This document shows positions 1 to 10,380 of a stretch of 64,000 nucleotides of DNA, in pieces. Position 1 is the stretch's first letter. Each line of letters starts with the position of its first letter. The position numbers and the translations under genes are program-made. The notes below the pieces were generated by a model that was not told the DNA's origin, did not search any database, and saw nothing but the letters and a program-made list of their open reading frames with translations. Source of the DNA: Sabethes cyaneus (taxonomy: Eukaryota > Arthropoda > Insecta > Diptera > Culicidae); NCBI RefSeq assembly GCF_943734655.1, contig NC_071353.1, positions 143,202,043 to 143,266,042 on the forward strand. Reading direction: 5' to 3'.

Positions 1-250
1 GTTTCAGTGCTTCCAACTATAAATTAAATTTTAAGCCTAATTTCAAGTTTAAATTTAACCATAATTTTATGCCCAATTTTAACACTGATTTTAAGTCTAG
101 TTTCTAGTAAATTCAAAACACAAGTGTGATCCTATTTGTATCTAATTTCTATTCCAATTTCTACTTTGATTTCGAATTCACCGTTGACTTGTGCACAATT
201 TCAAATCATTTAAAATCAATTTAAATTGATATTCAATTCTAGGTTTTATT
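1..250. repeat. AT-rich degenerate short tandem repeat (TTTTAAGTCYAATTTC type)
   Basis: Many imperfect copies of a 16-18 base unit close to TTTTAAGTCTAATTTC follow one another. The same degenerate unit returns at about 2240-2490, on the far side of the A/G-rich block, so the two stretches bracket it. No coding potential is seen. The array probably extends left beyond the window. Confidence 0.6.
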
Positions 251-379
251 TTATTTTATGTGTCTCTGAAGAAAAGTCGGAAAATTACGGTCAGTCACAT
301 GAAATTTTGTTGAAGTAATTCCTGTTTATCAATTTCGAATCTTTTGATGAAAAATTTTTTGGTTGTTCCCGAGTTATGA

Positions 380-1370
380 GTTATGTTGTTCTCCAGAAAA
401 AAAGCAAGAAAGGAAAAATTAGCTGGAAGAAGAAAAAACGGAAAACGTGTCAAAAACTGGACAAACGAGAATAAAACTAGAATAGAAACAAAAGAAAAAC
501 GAAAAACGCGACAGAATGAAAAAAAAAACAAAAAAGAAGAGAAAAATGTGTGGAAAAAGTAAATAGGAGAAAATAGAGCGGTAAAAAGAAAATAGAGAGG
601 CAAAAAAGAGGAGACTGGACTGCAAAAAAGGAAAGAAAAAAGAAGAAAATGAGAGAGAAAAAAGAATCGATAAAGAAAATGGACAAAATGGGCCACAACA
701 CATATTCTTAAATATTAATAATATTAAAGGAGGTATACAAAAATAGAAGTTACGGAAGCAGGGGAAACGAAAACTGAGAGAAAAATGAAAACGGAAAACA
801 AAGGCGTACCGAAAAAAGCAACACAACGTGTTAGCTATGGAGGATTGTTGTTTAATGTTGTTTAATGTGGTTTTAACCAGTTGGTTAATCACCAAGCTAA
901 GGAGGACATAATAAGAGGAAGAACGGAACGGAGCGAAGATATAGAATAGGAGTTAAGAAGGGGCAAAAGTCGAAACAAGACAGAAAATGCAAAGAAAACC
1001 AGCAGAAAAAGAGGAAAACCGAGGAGATAATCGGGATAGAAAAAGTAGAGAAAGTGACAAAAAGGAAATGGCTAACCGATAACAGGAAAAGCTATAGGGA
1101 AAACGAGACAAATAGAAAAACGATGATGCAGATGAAGAAAAAAAACAGTGACAGAAAAAGCGAGAAAGCGGGAGAGAAAAAGAGGAAAATCAAGACAAGA
1201 AAGGGAAAACAAAACAAAAAAACAAGTGAAAAGAAGAGAAAAGAATAGCAAGAGAGAAAAAGGAAACGTGATAAAGGAAACGAAAAAAAGAGACTAAACG
1301 GTCGGTCAAAAACAGTAATTTTCCGAAGCGAAGAAAAAGGTAAAACGGTAAAAATGTATACGCCGCCGCA
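380..1370. repeat. A/G-rich low-complexity block (left part)
   Basis: The + strand is almost entirely purine, made of irregular runs such as GAAAAACGGAAAA, GAGAAAAAGG and ACGAGAAAG without a fixed period. Reading frames here give only Lys/Arg/Glu-rich (+) or Phe/Ser/Leu-rich (-) strings, as expected from composition, so none is called as a gene. The block is interrupted by an RTE tail at 1382 and resumes after about 1800. Confidence 0.7.
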
Positions 1371-1381
1371 GGAAGCTAACA

Positions 1382-1800
1382 ATGTACAAAACCCTTATCA
1401 GACCGGTAGTTCCTTATGGACTTGAAGCCGTGACGCTGCTTACGGAGGACATACGCGCCCTTGCCGTGTTTGAACGGAAAGTGCTGCGGAAGATATTTGG
1501 CGGAGTACAAACCGAAAGCGGAGAGCGTATGAATCACGAGCTACAGGCACTGCTTGGAGAGACACCCATCGTACATCTAGCGAAAGTTAGCAGGCTACGG
1601 TGGGCCGGACACGTCGTAGGGATGCCGGACGATAGTGCGACGAAAATAGTCCTCTTCAACAACCCTACCGGCACCAGGAACAGGGGGGCCCAACGTGTAC
1701 GATGGCTCGACCAGGTCGAGAGCGATTCACGACTTCTGAGACGTTGAATGGAGACGAGTGCTTGAAACAGCACGAGCCACCCCGGCGCTTTGCTGAAGAA
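1382..1800 (+). pseudogene. RTE-type non-LTR retrotransposon, C-terminal tail fragment
   Basis: The 121-aa frame from 1382 carries the tail found after the reverse transcriptase domain of RTE/BovB-like elements. Visible blocks are YKTLIRPVVPYG, LAVFERKVLRKIFGGVQ, MNHEL, RLRWAGHVVGMPDD and RVRWLDQVESD. No polymerase or endonuclease motifs precede it, so it is a 5'-truncated, non-functional piece. The codons after the stop continue the family's usual ending and run into AAGAAGAAGG at about 1797-1811, which resembles a trinucleotide 3' tail. The fragment sits inside A/G-rich DNA. A second copy at 62095 begins at the same internal Met codon and also abuts A/G-rich DNA. Confidence 0.8.
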
Positions 1801-1804
1801 CAAG

Positions 1805-2225
1805 AAGAAGGTAAAAATGTAAAAAGAAAAAAAGCGAGCCCAAAACTGAATAAACGTGACAGAAAAGAAGCACAATCGGAGCATCTAAAGAGAAAATACG
1901 AAACATAGACGAAAAGCGAGAAAGAAAGGGGATAAAAGTATTAGAAAAAGTCAAACACTGGAAATAAAAAAAGGAAAATGGGACAGAAAAGCACGAATAA
2001 AAAACACAAGCAAACAAGGATTGAAAGTAAGAATAAATGAGACACAAAACGAAGTAAAATGGAACTATGGAACAGGAAATACGGGACAACAAAACGATAA
2101 TCGATAGAGAAAAAGAAAATCGGAAGGAAAAAAAAACAATACAGAAAAGGAGAAAAAATTGAAAAACGGAACTGGAAGAGAAAAAACGGAACAGAACAGA
2201 GGTAAAATATGTGAGAGAATAAGAC
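1805..2225. repeat. A/G-rich low-complexity block (right part)
   Basis: Purine-rich DNA of the same character as 380-1370 resumes directly after the RTE tail and ends near 2225, where the AT-rich degenerate repeat starts again. It may have grown from the A/G-rich 3' tail of the retrotransposon; that is inference. Confidence 0.65.
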
Positions 2226-2234
2226 TAAATAGGA

Positions 2235-2495
2235 CAGTCCTAATTTTAAGTGAAACTGCGTTTAAAACGTTTAAAAACGTTTTAATTAAAATTAAAATTG
2301 GATATAGACTAATTAGAAGCTAATTAAAACTCCAAGTTTAAAATCAATTTTAAGCCAAATTTAAACTCTGCTTTCAAGTCCAACTTCTAGTACAAATCGA
2401 ATTCCAATTTCAGTTCTAATTTCAAATCTAATTTTAAGTCCAATTCCACGTCTAATTCAAGTCTACTTTCAAGTAAAATTTCAACTCCGTTACTC
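2235..2495. repeat. AT-rich degenerate short tandem repeat, second stretch
   Basis: Degenerate units such as AATTTTAAGTCCAATTCC and TCTAATTTCAAATCTAATT match the array at the left edge of the window. Together they flank the A/G-rich domain. Confidence 0.55.
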
Positions 2496-2499
2496 CGTC

Positions 2500-4535
2500 T
2501 GTCGTTATGAGTCCGCTAAAAGCAAATGGACACCTAATTTATTGATAATAATACGTTACGTATTTTTGACAGATGTAACAATAGCACGAACACCGTAATC
2601 CATGTTCATCGTTTAATAGCTGTAGGCTTTAATTTTGCCTCAAATCAATCCGGCAGACTTTCCGACTTTCCCTTCTGCTTTACGATGCTCATCAAGAACA
2701 CTTATCGTACAAGTCAATAAACTCCACGATCACTTGTTCGACTATATCGGATACATATTACAGTCTAAATTGCAATCATCCGCTTCGCGGCCGTAGCTGA
2801 TGCACTAGGGAAGGATGTGCAAATATTAATCCACCCGCTTCTTCCACCGTGCAGTCCATGATTCGGCATCATTTCCGCACGCAGCCTCTTTGTTTGGTCG
2901 ATTTTTGGGACAATTAAATTCAATTACGCCGAGTTGGGTCAAATCAAACAAGCCTGGCATGCATGCATACGCATTGCCCGGAACGTCAGAGGAGTTACAC
3001 GTTGAAGTCCTGTTTTCTGCCGTATCGACCAGTTGACGAGTATCCACTGCATCGGGATGCCGGCAGATGCACACACAAATTGACTCTCGCACTGCTGCTG
3101 CTGCTCCTAGCTCGGTGCATTGCCTCGGATCGGAGCTTTCGATCGCTTCCATCCTTCAGTAAGTGGGCAAAAGTGAAATGTTACTTGTCACTTTTTATGA
3201 GTCTGTCAACTGCGCCGTCGTCCGTCGCGTCTGGAAATGCCATATCATTAGAGCGAACCGAGTTCTCGAGTGCTGCGAGTCTGCCACGGTTGGGCTGGCG
3301 AGCAAATAATAAAAAAAACGAACTGCCAGCAGTAAAATAAGATATTCATTCCGATTCTCGTCAAACATCTCATTTTGCATGCGGATCCGGGTGCGGGTTT
3401 AGAGACGAATAGAGAAGAAGAAGAAAAAATTGCTCTCGCCAAGTCATCTGTTTCCTCGTCTAGCTTTCTAACGGCTATCTCCGCAGGCCCATTCAGAAAC
3501 CGGTCGAGTGGAAGAATTTAACAAGAAGTAGTTTGAACGCTACTTCGCCCTAACCATTACTAAACCAGTTCCGACCACTCCCCGACCCCTACTCGTCTCG
3601 GCCCCACAGATACCGCAGATTTCGGAAGGGTCCTGCAGTTGTAAGCGGATACTAAAATATTTCTTCCCGCCGCCGCCGCCGCGCGCTGTAACTCCGCAGA
3701 ACGGGAACGGCGAGACCAACCGAGATGGAAAATGTGGTGACAAAAAATCCATAGATATGCTCTGGTACAGGCTTCACCGCCACGGCTTTTGTGACTTTGA
3801 CATGACTTTGAATTTTTTCAATAGTTGCGGGGCGGTCCGACGGACGGTTACATATTTCTGAAAGGGACGACGGGAAATTTCATTTCGAAGATGAGTTCTT
3901 CTTTCTAACATGCCGACTGACTGACTGACTGACTTCGCCGGTGGTATCCTTTCTTGCGGTAACGATGCGCGAGCAACGAGCGAGTGAAAATGCTTCCGAC
4001 GTTGCTCCTTAGTTTTGGAATGTTTTGCAACAATTCGATGCTTAGCGGTAGTTATAGATATAAAGGTCAACCTTTTCAAGTCTTTTTGTTGATTATAAAA
4101 TGAGAAGTTTATTTGATGATACAGAAAGCATAAGAACAATACTTTATTGTCCCCAAAAATTCCTACTCAATGTTTTAATTTTTTTACTATAATTTTTTAT
4201 TTAAAAAACTTCAGCAAAGCAAACACAGAAATTAATAAACACGTAGAAACGCATTTCGTTAAAGAGAAAAATATCGAGAAATAAAATAAATCGATCCTGC
4301 AGGACGCATGCACTTCAGCAAAAAAATCATCCTATTGACTCGAAAGGTCATTTATATATGAAGTATATGGCTAATTGGTTTCCATTTCAATGGAATCCCA
4401 GTTCAATACGGCAAAATATAAAATGCCTCTTTGCCTCTTTTCACTCAATAGCACCACTTGCGGAGCAATATTTTAAATCTAAAACGCGATGCTCTTGATG
4501 CTACAAGCATTCCGCTTCCAAACTAATGTTATTAG
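2500..4535. other. Low-copy intergenic DNA, no gene recognised
   Basis: No family was recognised on either strand. Open frames are short and show no conserved motif. Simple repeats present are (GCT)n near 3092-3105, (GCC)n near 3668-3684 and (CTGA)n at about 3914-3934. From 4150 the DNA becomes very AT-rich. Confidence 0.5.
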
Positions 4536-4539
4536 CACT

Positions 4540-4660
4540 AAAATTTTCCCTCGATTCTAAAGAACCCTGCCAAAGTTGAGATTCGAACATACGACGGCAG
4601 GCCTCATTAGACCAGCATCGACCCTCGAACCCAGTGGAGCCTGAACATAGTAAAAAAGAC
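4540..4660 (-). mobile_element. tRNA-related SINE fragment
   Basis: Read on the minus strand, GGTCGATGCTGGTCTAATG (A-box region) is followed about 35 bases later by GTATGTTCGAATCTC, a good RNA polymerase III B box (4578-4592 on +). The same arrangement and nearly the same words occur in the SINEs at 42.7, 43.65 and 46.44 kb. The ends are not clear, and it is not a functional tRNA because no cloverleaf closes. Confidence 0.55.
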
Positions 4661-4664
4661 GTTC

Positions 4665-5330
4665 ATTATGAATACCTATCAATGCTAGGCTAGCTTCATA
4701 CTCATATTGGTATTCTGTCGATTTGAAGTTTCTGATTTTTCATTATTCCCGTCCGTGCGGGTAAGGTACACAATGGACTCGAACCCTTCCGCGCGAAAAA
4801 ACGGAACGGAAATCTTGTTGAGTTCCCCGGAAAAATTTGCTTCGCAACGGAACGCTGTACTGGAAGCTTACGGACCATCGTCAACAGAATTTTGCCTTTC
4901 GGTGGAAAATATTGCTTTTCTGCTGGTGGACGATATCTAGTATGTAGTACCTTCTGGTAGAGATAGAGTTTGTCTGGTATTTGCTGCCTGATCTATGCGC
5001 TTAGATGCTAATAACTCGCCGACAATCGACACAAGGATTCTGGAAACAAATGCAGTCGATGAAAACATGGCTGAAATGTAGAAGAATCGTGGGAAAGGGC
5101 CAACCAGCTTCCGAATTGCTCTTTAACCGAAATGATGCTGTTGCAGTCGCTAGGGAGGCTATATGTGGATGAAACTGATAATTTTACAAACATATTGTTT
5201 TTAAAATCGGCAGAACATGGCTACTTCACAAAGTTGACTAGAACACTAAAATACAAAAGGAAAATTACACATACTGGCTGTAGTTTCTTCAAATGTTGTC
5301 ATCCATAAGCTGCTAGCTTAAGGTTTCCCG
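4665..5330. other. Unassigned DNA
   Basis: Frames of 60-77 aa occur on both strands, but none shows a recognisable domain or codon signature. Nothing else is supported here. Confidence 0.4.
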
Positions 5331-5336
5331 TAAAAA

Positions 5337-5803
5337 AAATTACATTAAATTTTGTAGTAGAAGCAATGCGTCTACAACAGTTTTTATTGTGGACATTAAA
5401 AGTTATGGTAAAGTTATTGTAAAACTGTCTAAAATTTAAATTTTATTCATATTTTTGTTTCTAATTTTATGGAATTGTATTTTCCATATTTCATCACAAA
5501 TTTATTGCTTTTTTAATTATATTTCGTTTTTTCGCTCAAAAAGAATTGCCATAAAAGGACGAAACTTTTACTGTAAATGAAAATTTTTGTTCGCGAAAAA
5601 ATAGATTCTTTTATTGTTAAGATACTTAACAACCCGTCATTTTTATGGTAGAATCTCTCAAAACCATGAAAGTCATGGTGAACTACAATAAGTTTGATGG
5701 TTTGGTTATCTTTTCTGGCGATAAATTTTATTGTTTTTACTGTATTTTGTATCCTACTGTTACAATAATTTTTATCTTCGTGTTACGGTTATTTTTTTCC
5801 GGG
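5337..5803. mobile_element. Inverted-repeat MITE (CCCGTAAAAAAA ends), copy 1
   Basis: The left end reads CCCGTAAAAAAAATTAC and the right end, reversed, reads CCCGGAAAAAAATAAC, forming short terminal inverted repeats. The interior is AT-rich. Sequence across both ends and much of the interior matches, in inverted orientation, the element at 37855-38210, so it is a dispersed family. Copy 1 is about 110 bp longer. The target duplication is not clear (possibly TT). The 64-aa and 88-aa frames inside are not credible genes because the second copy does not preserve them. Confidence 0.7.
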
Positions 5804-6135
5804 TTGATTGCAGCTATCAAACGAAAAATTTCATTTTAACTGTAACTTTCACAATAATAGATGCATTTTTAAGCACCTGCACCCACTTTCCACATCGTGC
5901 CTTACTGCAGGAGCACTGTATCCCCTCTTGCAATACAGTATGTTCAGTGGCTAGACGGGGCAATCCATTGGAATCGACCAATTTCAAAGTCCAGTAGGTT
6001 CTTGGCGGTCAGGGAGGATTCGTCAATTTTCCTTTACGCTTGCGGCTTGAAAGACAGTTTATATGAACGGCCTTTCAGGCCCAATAACAGCTATGGTACA
6101 GACTGACTCCACACAGGCTCCATACTATCTTTGTA

Positions 6136-6280
6136 GTAGAGGTGGTCGGGTCTCGGGTTTTCAGACCCGAAACCCGAAAAAAATCCGAACCCGTCGGGTT
6201 CGGGTCGGGTTCGGGCTTAACACTTTTGAAAAAATAAGTCCGGGTTTCGGGTTTGGGTAATGAGAAATCGAACCATCTCC
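6136..6280. mobile_element. GGGTTCGGGTC-rich repeat with inverted ends
   Basis: A short stretch of CGGGTT/CGGGTC words, with both strands represented (ACCCGAAACCCG on the left, GGGTTCGGGTCGGG to the right), is flanked by AGAGGTGGTCGGG and, in inverted form, AACCATCTCC. It looks like a small inverted-repeat element or a degenerate minisatellite. The same motif recurs at 9410-9655. Confidence 0.45.
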
Positions 6281-6432
6281 ACATTCAGTTCTTGTAAAAG
6301 TATTATTTTAACATAATAAAATAAGCAGTACTTTAATGATATTTAGTATGGTCCAGATATCAGCTACACTGGACTGGTTGTTTTTTAAACGATTTAGTAT
6401 TTTCAGATTTAGATCGAGTTTAGACCAAAAGT

Positions 6433-6651
6433 TATCCAGCTTTCTACGAGCCATAATGGCGGACGTGTTCGTAATATTTGAACAGCATTTTTGACATTTC
6501 CCTAATACATCGCACATTTTCTTTCCGTACATTCCTTTAGTTTTACTGCGAACGCGCGGAAAGAAAACGTGCGATGTATTAGGGAAATGTCAAAAATGCT
6601 GTTCAAATATTACGAACACGTCCGCCATTATGGCTCGCAAAAAGCTGGATA
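6433..6651. mobile_element. Palindromic MITE with TA ends, copy 1
   Basis: Two arms of about 95 bases are near-perfect reverse complements: TATCCAGCTTTCTACGAGCC on the left and GGCTCGCAAAAAGCTGGATA on the right, with a ~25-base centre. A second copy of the same length lies at 8994-9212. The TA at each end could be the target duplication of a Tc1/mariner-type element (inference). A transcript would fold into a long hairpin. Confidence 0.8.
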
Positions 6652-6824
6652 TATTCCAGAATTCGTTAGTTGGATCATGTCATAACTACGCCCAAACTAG
6701 TGATTGGGTGGACTAGAATTGTCTTCTATCATAAATTTTTGGTTTCTATTCCGATTTCCAAAAACTTTTGTGCCTCGGAATAGTTGTAAGTTTAGCTGTC
6801 TTTTACACTAAACATACCGTGAAG

Positions 6825-7032
6825 CAGAGCTGCCACAAATACAGATATTTGTGCATGCATAAATTTGGGACCCATCAATTATTTCAGTTGCTGTGATTTC
6901 TGACTCTACTAATGTTCCTGAATTTTAAAGTACTTCATAAACAATTTATGTTATTTAAAAGATTAGATCGAGAAAATAAAATACTCCGGTAGGGTCCCAA
7001 ATTTATACATGCATGTATTTATGGCAGCTCTG
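6825..7032. mobile_element. hAT-like MITE with 8-bp target duplication
   Basis: Termini are CAGAGCTGCCACAAATAC and its inverted counterpart GTATTTATGGCAGCTCTG. The inverted similarity continues inward through AAATTTGGGACCC for roughly 45 bases. The element is flanked by an exact 8-bp duplication CCGTGAAG (6817-6824 and 7033-7040). An 8-bp duplication with ends beginning CAG is the signature of the hAT superfamily. At 208 bp there is no room for a transposase, so it is non-autonomous. Confidence 0.85.
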
Positions 7033-7090
7033 CCGTGAAGGGGTCATTTGACCCATTGCTTTTTTGGTTCATTTTCACGGCGTTATAACA

Positions 7091-8504
7091 CAGGGTGTCG
7101 ATTATCCAACGAAAATAAAATTCCCTGACTTTTCCAGGTTTTTCCAGGTGTATTTCGAAAATTTCCAGACGCAAAATATCTGCTTAATTTCACTTATCAA
7201 AGTGTTTATTTGGCTTAATTGGTTGTTTACACTTGAATTATCATTTCCTAATGATGTCAATTTTCCTTTTTAATTCAAATTCATCTTTTTATGCAAAATT
7301 TCTATGTGTAAAATTAAAATTAATTCGACCTTATTAACGCACATCGAAATTAAAGAATCAAGCTAAATTGAAATTGCAAGATGTCTTTCCCAAAAAAAAT
7401 GAAATAGTCTGCTGGTTTATCTGGTTGCCAAAGGGTTGTGGAATGAGCCATTTTGCCTGTTAGATCACATGTAATGAATGGATACAAATCGCTTCAAACA
7501 TTTAACTATGCAAAACAATAAACATAAAGTTGGTCTTTAGTTTAGAACATAATTTAAAGATATTTTCTGACACTTAATAGTTCCTCAGGAATATAAAAAT
7601 TTTTGAAACCAAATGACTCAACGAGCATAGCAGCAACGTTGTATTATTTACCTGACCTTCTGTTTTCATTCGACCTACTTGTAGCCAGCTTTTGATATTC
7701 AGGAAAACTTCGGATTTACGACTCTATCAACCCTCCGCTCGCAGTCGAATTTCGAGGATATGACTGATTTGTTAAACTAAATCGGAATTTTCTAGCTGAG
7801 ATGGTCTTTCATTCGAATACGCATTAAGAGTAGGTTTTCACTAGTGATCCACATGAGAATATAAATTGAGGTCCGGGTTCTGGCCCGCTCAGGTAGAACA
7901 TCGTAGTAAATTTTCAAAGGCTGATCTTGGTTTAGTTTGATTAGTCCTCGTTCCAGTTACAGTCCCATCTCGGTCCGGAAGTATGGAATCATCTGGTATG
8001 GCCTTTTTATACCACTTTCCGTACAAAATAAGCAAATTTTCTATCCACAATTTTTGATCTAAATATCCAAATAATATCAAAAAATCCAAAAGATATCGAA
8101 AATGATCGATTGAGTTGTGAGTACTTCCCTTTGAAACCAGAATCGATCAAATCGGTTCTACCGTTGTTGAGGTTTAAAGCAGATCAGTCGCACTTTCATG
8201 AAATTCGAAATTTCGAAACTTGGAAATTTGCACACAGCAGATTGGTTGTGTACGTAAGTAAAAATAACGTCTCATAAATCTATTTAATTTAGGCATACGA
8301 GAAGACCTTGAATGAAATGGTGCCAGATATTTGAAGTAAATGTTATTCTTGCGAAGTCTTAACTTTTCCGTTGTATTTTCTTCCCGTGTCAAAAATCCCT
8401 GACTTCAAATGAAATTCCCTGACATTCCCTGACTTTTCCAGGTTGAAACAAATTTCCCTGACATTTCCAGGTTTTCCCTGATTTTCCAGGTAATCGACAC
8501 CCTG
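7091..8504. mobile_element. Non-autonomous DNA transposon (CAGGGTGTCGATTA ends), copy 1
   Basis: The left terminus CAGGGTGTCGATTA is matched by TAATCGACACCCTG at the right, and the element is flanked by TAACA on both sides (7086-7090, 8505-8509). Just inside both ends are repeats of TTCCCTGAC and TTTTCCAGG. The 1414-bp body has only short frames and no transposase motif. A second, rearranged copy occupies 10381-12605. Superfamily is unassigned: the 5-bp duplication does not fit the usual 8 bp of hAT, although the ends start CAG. Confidence 0.8.
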
Positions 8505-8740
8505 TAACACAATTCTCCTTTTATTAGAATATATATTTAAAACATAATACAAAGTTTGGTCCTCTACTATTTCTTTTATTATCGAGAAAAATATTAACGC
8601 TAATCTATTGATAATCGCGGGATTTCCGGTCTTCTCGCGAAAAATATCCGTAGAGTGAAGTCGGTATGTTTAATGTTAAAATCAATCCCTATTTGTGTTT
8701 GCTACCTTTAAACTAAGGTGCTAGTGCTTTAGACTAAGAA

Positions 8741-8855
8741 CTACCCAACAAACATTTTTGTCTAAAAGTGGCTTATTCAATTATTGTGTAGTTTAGCTAC
8801 ACAATGGAACAAGCGCTTGATAAGCTGCTATACAATAAAAATGTTCCTTGGGTAG
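8741..8855. mobile_element. Small fold-back element (CTACCCAACAAACA ends)
   Basis: CTACCCAACAAACATTTTTG at the left is an imperfect inverted copy of the right end, which reads AAAATGTTCCTTGGGTAG. The inner parts GGCTTATTCAA and CTTGATAAGC also pair. It is a 115-bp MITE-like hairpin. A related TTACCCAAGCAGCACAC start is seen near 20468. Confidence 0.55.
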
Positions 8856-8993
8856 CTTTCGGTATAACATAATGAAACAAGATCCAAGCATTTGAAAATA
8901 ATTTCTCATGTAAATTTTTCGATTTGCTTTTTACAGGTTTCATAGAAAACTTAAGAGATATTCCCGGGAAAAGTAAAAGAAACGATTCTAGTG

Positions 8994-9212
8994 TATCCAG
9001 CTTTTTACGAGCCATAATGGCGGACGTGTTCGTAATATTTGAATGGCGTATTTGACATTTCTCTGATGCATCGCACGTTTTCTTTCCGCACATTCCTTTA
9101 GTATTACCGGGGACGTGCGGAAAGAAAACGTTCGATGTATTAGGGAAATGTCAAAAATGCTGTTCATATATTACGAACACATCCGCCATTATGGCTCCTA
9201 AAAAGCTGGATA
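8994..9212. mobile_element. Palindromic MITE with TA ends, copy 2
   Basis: Same length (219 bp), ends and palindromic design as 6433-6651. Internal changes include AACAGCATT against AATGGCGTA in the left arm. The arms still pair over about 95 bases each. The two copies are about 2.3 kb apart and bracket the 7.1-8.5 kb element. Confidence 0.8.
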
Positions 9213-9404
9213 CTTTATTTTTTAGAATTTTCAATTCAGTTCCGAAAGAAATAGAAGGGTGAAAAAACCCTAAAATTTCAAATGAATTTCAGAGCTCGAA
9301 CGTTATAGAGAATACAAAAAGAAAACTGCCGAGATTTAAATCGAGGTGTGAGTTTTATGAAAATTAATATAAAATTCAAGTTCAGGGCGGGATCAAATTT
9401 AACA

Positions 9405-9655
9405 TAATATAAAAATTCGGGTTCGGATCGGGTTTTGGTTTGGCCGAAAAAAAAATCGGGTTCGGGTCGGGTTCGGGCTTAGCGAAAAAAATAAATCCGG
9501 GTTCGGGTTTGACTAAAAATAAAATTTCGGGTTCGGGTCGGGCTCGGGTTTGACAGAAAATAAAAATTCGGGTTCGGGTCGGGCCCGGGTTTGACAGCAA
9601 AAAAATTTTCGGGCCCGGGTCGGGTTCGGGCTTGGAAAATATGAAACCCGATCAT
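9405..9655. repeat. GGGTTCGGGTCGGG minisatellite with AAAATAAA spacers
   Basis: About five blocks of GGGTTCGGGTCGGGTTCGGG are separated by A-rich spacers such as AAAAATAAAA, giving a 50-60 base composite unit. On the minus strand it reads as Pro-Asp-Pro-Asn-rich peptide, an artefact of the repeat. It ends in ACCCGATCATCTCTAC, which resembles the inverted end of the 6.14-kb copy. Confidence 0.65.
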
Positions 9656-9659
9656 CTCT

Positions 9660-10030
9660 ACTATGTAGTGCGCCTGGCATTTTCCTCGGTGACTCAAAAC
9701 CCACACAGGATACAGAAATCGAAGTTTTTTATCATTATGAACAGCTTCGAAAATTGACGAAAAAGATAAGAAATATTGACCAAACTCGTGTTTTGACGTA
9801 GGACTACGTCTTTCAGGAAGGTAGCTGGTATAGGGTGTCATTCCAAGAAAACTTTCTCGAAAAGTGGTCAGGTTTTAAACGCTAGTAGCTTAGTGGTTTT
9901 CCGAAAAATTTTCAATATTCTTACACCAATCGATTGGAAAATCTTCTAAGAATTGGCCCAAATGAAGAAAAATATGGATTCTTGATGTTGAACTATTGAA
10001 AATAGTGAACCTATGTTTTACCAGAATTCT
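9660..10030. other. Unassigned DNA with a 16-base perfect palindrome
   Basis: GACGTAGGACTACGTC (9795-9810) is nearly self-complementary and recurs, with changes, at 13203, 33389, 51184 and 52968. It lies about 25 bases from GGTGTCATTCC. It probably marks the end of a dispersed element; the rest of the stretch is unremarkable. Confidence 0.4.
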
Positions 10031-10380
10031 CGCTTCGTGATTGGTTGGAAGATTCTTTACGATTAACTAAACCTATACCAATTTGATATCTGTGCTTGGG
10101 AAGTAAGCCAAAACAAGTGACAAAGTTTCCTCATTTCAACAAGATTTCTTAACGCCGCGGTTCAACCTAGACCATTTTGACGTCCTTGCTTGGGAAGTAC
10201 GCCAGAAAGAGTGACAAAGCCCCCTCGTACCAATAGATTTCTTACGAACGCGATTAAACCTAGTCCAATTTGATGTCTGTGTTAGGGAAGTGTGCCAGAA
10301 AAAATGACACAAGTTCGTTGTCCCAACAGATCGCAAATTCTTTACTGCGAGACGATTAAACCTAGGCGAATTTGATATCT
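10030..10380. repeat. Tandem repeat, ~95-100 bp unit, about 3.5 copies
   Basis: The phrase AATTTGATATCTGTGCTTGG or close variants recur at about 10080, 10174, 10267 and 10370. The surrounding words GATTAAACCTA, GGGAAGT and GACAAAG are also repeated in order. Divergence between units is roughly a quarter of positions. It directly abuts the truncated left end of the 10381 element. Confidence 0.7.

Noticed and set aside
295..895. 133-158 aa Phe/Ser-rich minus-strand frames
   Set aside because: Compositional artefacts of the A/G-rich block.
7091..8504. Classification of the element as hAT
   Set aside because: The ends begin CAGGG, but only 5 bp (TAACA) are duplicated exactly, not 8.
9405..9655. 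Telomere-like or CRISPR-like array
   Set aside because: The GGGTTCGGG words are irregular and spacers are A-rich and similar to each other, so it is neither a telomeric repeat nor a CRISPR array.
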